This document shows positions 17,033 through 23,559 of a stretch of DNA of 64,000 bases, in pieces. Below the pieces are notes generated by a model that was not told where the DNA came from, searched no databases, and worked only from the letters and a program-made list of their open reading frames with translations. Origin of the DNA: an uncultured Lachnoclostridium sp. Its GTDB lineage: Bacteria; Bacillota; Clostridia; Lachnospirales; Lachnospiraceae. Where the stretch lies: assembly GCA_948330435.1 (NCBI GenBank), contig CAOJBY010000011.1, positions 55,110 through 119,109 on the forward strand, given 5' to 3'. The first letter of the stretch is position 1; every line of letters begins with the position of its first letter. The position numbers and the translations under genes were made by a program.

Positions 17033-17885
17033 GGAGCAGTTCCCAAAAGATAACATGCAATCAGTAGAAGCCAAAAGCCCTCTGTCGGATGCACAGGGGG
17101 ATTTTCGGGTGGTTGAACCAGGCTCTGTTTATACAGGGCCTATTGACGTACCGCTTCCGGAGGCCTCGGGCGATATTGTATATGAGGGGAATGGTGTCAC
17201 GGTAGATGCCAGTCATACAGAGGACGGCTATATTATGGTAAAAGGGATACCCTCTGATACACGTTTAAAAGCCCAGGTCACACTGGGCGAGGAGACCTAT
17301 ACCTATGACCTGAACCAGCAGGAAGAGTACGAAGTATACCCTCTTCAAATGGGAAATGGGTCCTATGAAGTTCAGGTATTTCAGCAAGTAGAGGGAACCT
17401 CCTACAGCCCGATTTATCAGACGGAGTTTGAAGTTGAGATGCCGGATACAGATCGGGTATTTTTGTACCCCAGCCAATATGTGTGGTATACCAATGACAA
17501 AAATGCAGTAAAGCTTTCTTACGATCTGTGTGCCGAATTAAGTTCTGATGCCGATAAGGCGGCCTGCATTTATGACTATATTGTGGCATACCTTACCTAC
17601 GACAATGAGAAAGCGGCTACGGTGGAAAAGGGATATCTTCCGGATGTGGATGCAACACTTCGGGAGCGAAAGGGGATTTGTTTTGATTACGCAGCACTCT
17701 TTGCGGCCATGCTCCGTGCCCAGGACATACCGGTACGGCTGGCTATAGGGTATGTACAGCCTGAGAATATCTATCATGCCTGGAATCAGGTCTATATAGA
17801 TGGAGAATGGGTATGGATGGATGCAACCTTTGGCCCATCCTCATCCCATACGGAAGATAATTACACACAGGAACGGCAGTATTAG
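16959..17885 (+). CDS. Transglutaminase-like domain lipoprotein
   Basis: The 308-residue exported lipoprotein has a signal peptide MGLRTLMVLLTVLCLLTGCG with the lipobox at the end. A beta-rich middle region follows, then a C-terminal transglutaminase/protease-like core with a visible triad: Cys241 (KGICFDYAAL), His273 (NIYHAWNQVY) and Asp288 (WVWMDATFG). Such domains act outside the membrane as peptidases or cross-linkers. The longer frame from 16878 lacks a signal peptide at its start, whereas 16959 has GGGAGGAAAAGG just before and a perfect lipobox. It overlaps the end of the regulator gene. Its position at the head of the pilus-like genes suggests a surface-assembly role. Confidence 0.85.
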   Translation: MGLRTLMVLLTVLCLLTGCGKRTSEEQFPKDNMQSVEAKSPLSDAQGDFRVVEPGSVYTGPIDVPLPEASGDIVYEGNGVTVDASHTEDGYIMVKGIPSDTRLKAQVTLGEETYTYDLNQQEEYEVYPLQMGNGSYEVQVFQQVEGTSYSPIYQTEFEVEMPDTDRVFLYPSQYVWYTNDKNAVKLSYDLCAELSSDADKAACIYDYIVAYLTYDNEKAATVEKGYLPDVDATLRERKGICFDYAALFAAMLRAQDIPVRLAIGYVQPENIYHAWNQVYIDGEWVWMDATFGPSSSHTEDNYTQERQY

Positions 17886-17903
17886 AGGGGAGTGGGAAAT
17901 AAG

Positions 17904-18953
17904 ATGAAAGATAAAAAGTCAAAGAGCCTGCCTGCGGCAGAAGTATCTCTGTTTTGCCAGCAGGCGGCAATGATACTGAAAGCCGGAATTCCGCTGTATG
18001 ACGGGATGGGGGTTCTGTACCGCAATTATAAAGAGACACCCTACGCAGGAGCCTTTCAGAAGATTTATGAGGGCGTTCGGGATGGGGGCACGCTGTATGA
18101 GGGTGTGAAAGCGGCGGGATTTTTCCCTAAATATATGGTACATATGGTACATGTGGGAGAGACATCAGGGGAGCTTGATCAAGTGCTGGAATCTCTGGGA
18201 GACTACTATGAACGCGAGAGCAGAATGCAGGCATCTATTCGAAGTGCCATCGTCTACCCCCTGATTCTGGTGGTGCTGATGACAGTGGTGATCGCAGTGC
18301 TGGTGATTCGGGTGCTGCCCATCTTCACGGAAGTATTTTTGAGCCTGGGAACGGGCCTGGCAGGGACAGAGGCGGCAGTCTTATCCGGCGGCCTGGCAGC
18401 GGGACGCATCGTATTGGCGGCAGCGGCCGTATTGCTGACCTTTGTGTTGCTGTTGTTTCTTATCTGGAGTGCCGGCGGAAAGCAGATTCTCCTGCGGGCC
18501 AGTCAGATTCTTCCGCCGGTCCGCCGGCTTTTGGACAATCAGACGGCTCAGCGGTTTGCGGAAGTGATTGCCATGGTTCTGGCAAGCGGCTATCATCTGG
18601 AACATGCCCTGGAGCTGATACCGGATCTGCTGCCGGATAAGCGTAATATTCGAAAGGCCAAAAAGTGCCTGGCATACATGGAGCAAAACGGTGACTTTGC
18701 GGCAGCGGTGGAACAGGCAAGTATCTTTCACCCTCTTCATGAAAAGATGATCCGCGTGGGCGTGGAGTCCGGCCAGACAGATCGGGTGATGGAACGGATT
18801 GCCGGAATCTATGAGATAGAAGTAGACGAGGGCATCCACCGATTGGTCTCCTGGATCGAGCCGGCACTGGTGGCGGTGCTGACCCTGATCATTGGCGGAA
18901 TCTTATTGTCTGTCATGCTGCCGCTGGTGAGTATTATGATGTCCATTAGTTGA
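17904..18953 (+). CDS. Type II secretion/type IV pilus inner-membrane platform protein (GspF/PilC-like)
   Basis: The 349-residue protein has two repeated GspF domains (first about 12-130, second about 215-335) and three membrane segments (about 112-140, 160-185, 315-340). Family signatures include MILKAGIPLYDG, HMVHVGETSGELDQVLE and the second copy KMIRVGVESGQTDRVME. In pilus machines this platform links the ATPase to the pilin subunits. The ATG at 17904 has AGGGGAG 11 bp upstream; a GTG at 17892 lies too close to that site. It is followed by four small single-TM proteins and one ATPase. Confidence 0.92.
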   Translation: MKDKKSKSLPAAEVSLFCQQAAMILKAGIPLYDGMGVLYRNYKETPYAGAFQKIYEGVRDGGTLYEGVKAAGFFPKYMVHMVHVGETSGELDQVLESLGDYYERESRMQASIRSAIVYPLILVVLMTVVIAVLVIRVLPIFTEVFLSLGTGLAGTEAAVLSGGLAAGRIVLAAAAVLLTFVLLLFLIWSAGGKQILLRASQILPPVRRLLDNQTAQRFAEVIAMVLASGYHLEHALELIPDLLPDKRNIRKAKKCLAYMEQNGDFAAAVEQASIFHPLHEKMIRVGVESGQTDRVMERIAGIYEIEVDEGIHRLVSWIEPALVAVLTLIIGGILLSVMLPLVSIMMSIS

Positions 18954-18976
18954 CCGATGGGAACAGGAGGGAACCC

Positions 18977-19315
18977 ATGCACTTATATAAAAGAAAAAAG
19001 AAGCATTTTATACGCTGGGTGCTGGTCCTGGGAATCTTTTTCCTGGCAGTCCTTTTTCTGGCCGCAGGCAGCAAGCGGATGGAAGAGACAGCCTGGAATG
19101 AGCAGCAGGAACTCCTCTCGGATGCGATTAATCAGGCTGTGGTAAACTGCTATGCCATGGAGGGCAGGTATCCGGAAAGCATACAGTACCTGATAGACAA
19201 TTACGGGATACAGGTTGACTTTGACAAATATGCCGTTAGCTATGAGATATTTGCGGAAAATATAAAGCCTCGGGTGAAAGTGATTCGTTTAGGAGAGGCA
19301 GGGGATGGAGAATGA
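18977..19315 (+). CDS. Small pilin-like/pseudopilin-like membrane protein
   Basis: The 112-residue protein has a very basic start (HLYKRKKKHFIR), one transmembrane helix (about 13-33) and an outside domain that begins with an amphipathic helix (NEQQELLSDAINQAVVNCYAMEG). This follows the layout of pseudopilins, but no clear G-F/M-E prepilin peptidase site is visible. The YPESIQYLIDNYGI segment resembles the C-terminal part of minor pseudopilins. The ATG at 18977 follows AGGAGG; a longer frame overlapping the GspF stop is less likely. It overlaps the next gene by 4 bp. Confidence 0.65.
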   Translation: MHLYKRKKKHFIRWVLVLGIFFLAVLFLAAGSKRMEETAWNEQQELLSDAINQAVVNCYAMEGRYPESIQYLIDNYGIQVDFDKYAVSYEIFAENIKPRVKVIRLGEAGDGE

Positions 19316-19794
19316 GCATGAGAGAGAGAAGACATGGGGTGAACGGACTGCTCACACTTCTGATTTACGGACTCTTTGCCCTGTTTTCGCTGCTTCTGGT
19401 GGTGGTTGGGGCGAGGGTTTACCGAAATATCGTCTCGGCAGGCAATGCCAATACCCAGGTACGCTCATCCCTGTCCTATGTGGCGAATAAGGTTCGGATG
19501 AGTACCCGGGCGGCGGGGACAGTCCGGCTTTGGGAGCAGGACGGAATAGAAGTGCTGGTTCTTGAGTCCGGAACAGAGGGGTATGAGACCCGGATCTATT
19601 ACTGTGACGGCGTTCTCAGGGAAGTATATCAGGCGGCGGATCAGCCCTTTTCTCCGGAGATGGGTGAGAAGCTTATGGAGATCCCGGAGTTTCACATAGA
19701 GGAGACGGAAAACGGACATCTGGTTATGCATACAACGGATGCGGCAGGGAATCAGCACAGCCTGCATCTGTATATAGAGGGGAAATCAGTATGA
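19312..19794 (+). CDS. DUF4860-like single-TM protein of pilus cluster
   Basis: The 160-residue protein has a basic N-terminus, one hydrophobic segment (about 12-36) and an extracellular beta-rich domain with TRIYYCDGVLREVY and SPEMGEKLMEIPEF. It resembles the DUF4860 family found in clostridial type IV pilus-like clusters, recalled rather than searched. It starts in the ATGA overlap with the previous gene (a second ATG at 19318 is also possible) and overlaps the next gene by 4 bp, so it is part of a tightly coupled set. Confidence 0.65.
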   Translation: MSMRERRHGVNGLLTLLIYGLFALFSLLLVVVGARVYRNIVSAGNANTQVRSSLSYVANKVRMSTRAAGTVRLWEQDGIEVLVLESGTEGYETRIYYCDGVLREVYQAADQPFSPEMGEKLMEIPEFHIEETENGHLVMHTTDAAGNQHSLHLYIEGKSV

Positions 19795-20243
19795 AAATAG
19801 CGGAAAAGAGAAATCCGGCACTGGTGGAACTGGTTCTGGTGATTCTGTTCTTTGCTCTATCCTCCGTAGTGCTGGTCCAGGTTTTTGTAAAAGCACATCA
19901 GGTGAGTCAGGAGAGCCAGGCCCAGACCCTGGGCTTAATCTTGTCTGAGGATCTGTTGGAGCAGTGGAAAGAGACACCGGCCAGTCCGGAACTGCTGTTT
20001 TCTCCGGAGAACGGCTGGAGAGAAGAAAAGACCGGCGGCAGCGTTCGGACTTTTCTGTCAGGCTGCACGGAAAGCATGGAGCTGTCTGCCCCGGAAGATG
20101 CGGCCTATGAGATTCGGACAGAGTTGTGGAATGAAGCGACAGAGGCGGGCGTGTTATACCATATCCGGGTATTGATTACCGGTGTGGGGGACGGAAAGCT
20201 TAAAACAGAGCTTGAGACGGCCAGGTATGTGCCGGAAGCATAA
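19791..20243 (+). CDS. Pilin-like single-TM protein
   Basis: The 150-residue protein has a short N-terminal tail and then a hydrophobic helix with an embedded Glu (ALVELVLVILFFALSSVVLV). This is the arrangement seen in type IV pilins, where a Glu sits near the start of the helix. The rest contains SEDLLEQWKETPASPELLFS and a small beta-rich domain with one Cys. No canonical prepilin cleavage site is evident. It overlaps the previous gene by 4 bp, and 21 bp separate it from the next. Confidence 0.65.
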   Translation: MKIAEKRNPALVELVLVILFFALSSVVLVQVFVKAHQVSQESQAQTLGLILSEDLLEQWKETPASPELLFSPENGWREEKTGGSVRTFLSGCTESMELSAPEDAAYEIRTELWNEATEAGVLYHIRVLITGVGDGKLKTELETARYVPEA

Positions 20244-20264
20244 GCGGGACAGAAAGGATCAGAT

Positions 20265-20729
20265 ATGAGAGCGAAGACAGACAGGTGGGAGGGACCGCCG
20301 GAACAAAAGGAGGGGGTTCGGGGTATATCCAGAGGGGCCGGGGTAGGAATGGCATCCATTCTGCTGATAGTAATGGTGCTGGCCTTTACAACGTTCGGTG
20401 TGCTTTCCCTGGTATCCGCCATGACGGATGTGAGGATGAGCCGCAAGTCCCTTGCCACAGCCGCCGCCTACTATCAGGCGGAGGAAGAGTTACAAGAGCA
20501 GCTGGCACAGCTTGATGCGGAACTTCTGGCGGGCACGGCGGAGATACCCCACCAGGGATTGTGGGAGCTTAAGGCGGACGTACAGGAGATTCAGCAGCTT
20601 CTTCTGATCGTAGAGCGTAAGGAACCGTCCGAGGGAGAGGGACGCTATCAGGTTCTCTGGCAGCGTCTTGTAAATACAGTGGAATGGAATCCGGGACCGG
20701 GAGTCAATATTTGGGATGGAGGAATGTGA
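20265..20729 (+). CDS. PilX-like/minor pilin-like single-TM protein
   Basis: The 154-residue protein has an unusually long cytoplasmic tail of about 26 residues before its single membrane helix (about 28-52, GMASILLIVMVLAFTTFG). An extracellular helix starting near DVRMSRKSLATAAAYYQAEE follows. That pattern of Tyr/Ala-rich helix directly after the membrane segment recalls PilX-type proteins. No catalytic motif is seen. The stop is 1 bp before the start of the PilT-like gene, so the two are co-translated. Confidence 0.6.
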   Translation: MRAKTDRWEGPPEQKEGVRGISRGAGVGMASILLIVMVLAFTTFGVLSLVSAMTDVRMSRKSLATAAAYYQAEEELQEQLAQLDAELLAGTAEIPHQGLWELKADVQEIQQLLLIVERKEPSEGEGRYQVLWQRLVNTVEWNPGPGVNIWDGGM

Positions 20730-20730
20730 G

Positions 20731-21792
20731 ATGAGTATACAGATACAGGAGATCTTAAAGACGGGGTTGGAAATGGGAGGCTCGGATATCTTTGTGATTC
20801 CGGGGTCTCCGATAAGCCTGAAAAGGGGAGGAGAGATCTTTCCGATCACCTCAGATCGGGTGATGCCGGATTCTTCGAAAGAACTGTTGCAGCAGATCTA
20901 TCAGCTTGCCAATCGTGATATTGAAGAGCTGGAAAGAAGAGGGGACGACGATTTCTCCTTTTCTGTAAAAGGTGCCGGACGGTTCCGGTGCAATGCCTAT
21001 AAGCAGAGAAGCTCTCTGGCAGCCGTTCTTCGAATCGTAACATTTGGGCTGCCTGACAGTGAACGGATGCATATTCCCCAGGCGGTCATTGATCTCTATC
21101 GCCAGAAGAACGGCATGATTCTGGTTACCGGCCCGGCCGGAAGCGGAAAAACTACGACGCTGGCCTGCCTGATAGACCAGATTAATCAAAAGCGGAGCGG
21201 ACATATTATCACCATCGAGGATCCCATCGAGTATATTCACTCCCATCAGAAATGCCTGGTAAGCCAGAGGGAGATTGACCTGGATACGGAGAGTTACGAG
21301 ACTGCCCTGCGGGCGGCTCTTCGCCAGACACCTGATGTGATACTTTTAGGTGAGATGCGGGATTTTGAAACCATTCAGACTGCACTGACGGCGGCGGAGA
21401 CGGGACAGCTGCTCCTGTCAACCCTGCATACCATCGGTGCGGCGAAGACCATAGACCGGATTGTGGATGTATTTCCCGCAGGGCAGCAGGCCCAGGTGCG
21501 GGTACAGCTTTCCATGGTGCTGCGGGCAGTCGTATCCCAGCGGCTTTTGCCTGTAGTTGACGGCGGACTGGAACCGGTATTCGAGATTATGATTGTAAAC
21601 CCGGCCATTCAGAACATGATTCGGGAGGGCAAGATACACCAGATGGATAACGTGATATATTCCGGAGGAGATGCGGGGATGCGGACCATGGACAGTGACA
21701 TCCTCAGGCTTTACCGGGCGGGGAGAATTACAAAAGAGACTGCATTGACCTATGCGGTCAACCCGGAACTTCTGGGGCGGAAACTTTTTTAA
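20731..21792 (+). CDS. PilT-like type IV pilus ATPase
   Basis: The 353-residue hexameric ATPase of the PilT branch has Walker A GPAGSGKTTT from about residue 134, an Asp box around TIEDPIEYIH, Walker B VILLGEMRD and a His box LLSTLHT. The C-terminal PilT signature reads AIQNMIREGKIHQ, close to the AIRNLIREGK motif of retraction motors. The canonical extension ATPase PilB is not in the window, so this lone motor may power assembly or retraction of the small system upstream. The ATG at 20731 has GGAGG 8 bp before it. The gene ends inside a strong terminator hairpin. Confidence 0.9.
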   Translation: MSIQIQEILKTGLEMGGSDIFVIPGSPISLKRGGEIFPITSDRVMPDSSKELLQQIYQLANRDIEELERRGDDDFSFSVKGAGRFRCNAYKQRSSLAAVLRIVTFGLPDSERMHIPQAVIDLYRQKNGMILVTGPAGSGKTTTLACLIDQINQKRSGHIITIEDPIEYIHSHQKCLVSQREIDLDTESYETALRAALRQTPDVILLGEMRDFETIQTALTAAETGQLLLSTLHTIGAAKTIDRIVDVFPAGQQAQVRVQLSMVLRAVVSQRLLPVVDGGLEPVFEIMIVNPAIQNMIREGKIHQMDNVIYSGGDAGMRTMDSDILRLYRAGRITKETALTYAVNPELLGRKLF

Positions 21793-21809
21793 GTTTCCGC
21801 CCTATTTTT
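21775..21809 (+). terminator. Intrinsic terminator of the pilus-like operon
   Basis: A perfect 12-bp stem, GGGCGGAAACTT (21775-21786) against AAGTTTCCGCCC (21791-21802), has a TTTT loop and is followed by TATTTTT. The 5' arm encodes the last codons of the PilT-like gene. Confidence 0.9.
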
Positions 21810-21882
21810 GCACAAAAACGGATGAATTTTAATGGGGCCATTAACAGTGCGTGAGGTACAATAAGGTAGAATAAGTAGAGGT

Positions 21883-22398
21883 ATGCAGATGAGCAGTGAA
21901 TATATCAGTATAGCAGCCTCCAGTGTTGTCCGGCTCTGCTGTGACAGATTTGAGAGCGGGGACTGGAGCGGCAGATTTTATACAAGGTATCAGGAGAAGC
22001 CGGTAAGCTTTCGGAATACGGGGGAGCTGCTGGAGCGATTGGACGGATTTTATAACTGGCTGGGGTATCCCCAAGCATCCATGGAAAACCGCAGTTTTCG
22101 GAAGAAACCCTCCGAAAGGAGAGTTCTCCAGGAGACGGCTTCCCCACAGGAAGCCAGAATAAAGCAAAAAGGAGAACGAAGCATAGTGGTAAATGAAGAA
22201 GCGATGAACAAACATCAGGGTGAAAAGGCAACTTTCGTGGTACGTATTCAATATCGTCAGAATGCAAGCTGGCAGGGCCAGGTGACCTGGGCAGAGAAGA
22301 ATAAGACCGTTCCTTTCCGCAGTGCCCTTGAATTGCTGAAGCTGATAGACAGTACACAAGAAGCACCGGAAGAGAGTTGGGATAGGGGTGACGAATAG
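21883..22398 (+). CDS. Unknown protein with an internal duplication
   Basis: The 171-residue protein lacks a signal peptide or membrane segment. Its two ends share a pattern. DWSGRFYTRYQEKPVSFRNT with GELLERLDGFYNW (about residues 25-62) is mirrored by SWQGQVTWAEKNKTVPFRSA with LELLKLIDS (about 130-160). The shared pattern is W-x-G, a strand, F-R-[NS], x-x-E-L-L-x-x-[IL]-D. A charged, probably flexible linker separates them. It is the first gene of the surface-fibre locus, starts 2 bp before the next gene's region, and lies behind the terminator of the previous operon. No family was recognised; a cytoplasmic regulatory or assembly role is only a guess. Confidence 0.6.
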   Translation: MQMSSEYISIAASSVVRLCCDRFESGDWSGRFYTRYQEKPVSFRNTGELLERLDGFYNWLGYPQASMENRSFRKKPSERRVLQETASPQEARIKQKGERSIVVNEEAMNKHQGEKATFVVRIQYRQNASWQGQVTWAEKNKTVPFRSALELLKLIDSTQEAPEESWDRGDE

Positions 22399-22400
22399 CT

Positions 22401-22916
22401 ATGACAGGAAAAGAGCTGAGAAAGCTGGGACGCTCCCAGCTGTTGGAGCTTTTGGTGGCTCAGGCGAAAGAGATGGAAAGCCTGAAAGAGCGTCTGGCGG
22501 AAGCGGAAGCACAGATGGAGAAGCGTCAGATCGCCATTGATGAAGCCGGTTCCATAGCAGAAGCTTCTCTGGCCTTAAGCGGGATTTTTGAGGCGGCCGA
22601 GGAGGCTGTGTCCCAGTATATGGAGAACATCAAGGACCTGAGTGACAGGCAGCAGAAAGTCTATGTGCAGAGAGAACAGGAAAACAGAAAAAAAGCAGAT
22701 GAAATTTTGAAAAAGGCTCAAAGAGGAGCCGACCTGCTTCTGAACAGTGCCCGGGAGGAATGCCGGAGACTGGAGGAGGACACCCGTAAGCAGTGCCGGA
22801 GACTGGAAGAGGACACTCGTAAGCGGTGCGAGAATATGGTAAGTTCTGCAAAAAAAAAGGAAGCAACCAGTGATGTGATAAGCTTGCCGCTGCGGCAGGG
22901 AGGGTTTCGTTCGTAA
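22401..22916 (+). CDS. Coiled-coil protein of the surface-fibre locus
   Basis: This 171-residue, highly charged helical protein opens with TGKELRKLGRSQLLELLVAQ. A long coiled coil follows (about 20-75), then KADEILKKAQRGADLLLNSA, which resembles the DivIVA/GpsB- or V-ATPase stalk-like helices. The tail contains two tandem 11-residue units (CRRLEEDTRK type). No signal peptide, so it should be cytoplasmic or membrane-peripheral. Proteins of this make-up precede pilin and signal-peptidase genes in other Lachnospiraceae as far as I recall. The function is unknown; spatial organisation of secretion is a possibility. Confidence 0.6.
   Translation: MTGKELRKLGRSQLLELLVAQAKEMESLKERLAEAEAQMEKRQIAIDEAGSIAEASLALSGIFEAAEEAVSQYMENIKDLSDRQQKVYVQREQENRKKADEILKKAQRGADLLLNSAREECRRLEEDTRKQCRRLEEDTRKRCENMVSSAKKKEATSDVISLPLRQGGFRS
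22761..22826 (+). repeat. Tandem 33-bp coding repeat
   Basis: Two copies (22761-22793 and 22794-22826) start TGCCGGAGACTGGA and differ at only a few bases. They encode consecutive 11-residue heptad-like units in the coiled-coil protein. Confidence 0.85.
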
Positions 22917-22943
22917 GCTTCCGAAGATGCAGTGGGGATGATT

Positions 22944-23528
22944 ATGAAAAAAAATAGTGCAGTCGAGGTGCCGGATCTCTCCCAGTTGGAGAAAGAGCTG
23001 AATAGAGTAAAGTATAAGAAGCGTTACAAGAGCGTACTGACAAGCACGATCAGTACACTGATTGTAGTGGCGGCCATAGCCGTTCTGATTGCAACGCTGC
23101 TGATGCCGGTGCTGCAGATATATGGAACAAGTATGAGCCCTACGTTATATGACGGCGATATCATCGCCACCATAAAAACCACAGAATTTGAACAGGGAGA
23201 TGTGGTGGCGTTTTATTATAACAATAAGATTCTTGTGAAACGTGTAATAGCCATGTCCGGCGAATGGGTGGATATGGATGAGGATGGAAACGTATATGTG
23301 AATGATGTGCTGCTGGATGAACCCTATCTGGTGGAACGGGCCGTAGGCGAGTGTGACATTAAGCTTCCCTATCAGGTTCCGGAGAACCGCATCTTCGTCA
23401 TGGGCGATCACAGAAGCGTTTCCGTGGACAGCCGGAGTACAACCGTAGGCTGTGTGGCTGAAGAGCAGTTGGTAGGAAGATTGTTATTCCGGGTGTGGCC
23501 CCTGAAAGATATAGGGCCGGTGGGATAA
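22944..23528 (+). CDS. lepB: Signal peptidase I (Ser-Lys type)
   Basis: The 194-residue membrane-anchored peptidase has a cytoplasmic basic region, one membrane helix (about 33-57), then the catalytic blocks: Ser63 in GTSMSPTL and Lys99 in ILVKRVIA. The later box VMGDHRSVSVDSR is the MGDNRxxSxDSR motif with His for Asn. It sits immediately before the large LPXTG protein, as dedicated signal peptidases do in sortase-pilus loci. The ATG at 22944 was taken because GGGGA lies 6-8 bp upstream; in-frame starts at 22932 and 22938 remain possible. A second, unrelated SipW-type peptidase closes the locus at 35918. Confidence 0.92.
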   Translation: MKKNSAVEVPDLSQLEKELNRVKYKKRYKSVLTSTISTLIVVAAIAVLIATLLMPVLQIYGTSMSPTLYDGDIIATIKTTEFEQGDVVAFYYNNKILVKRVIAMSGEWVDMDEDGNVYVNDVLLDEPYLVERAVGECDIKLPYQVPENRIFVMGDHRSVSVDSRSTTVGCVAEEQLVGRLLFRVWPLKDIGPVG

Positions 23529-23559
23529 GGATTGTTGGTATCAAAAAGGAGGATTTCTG

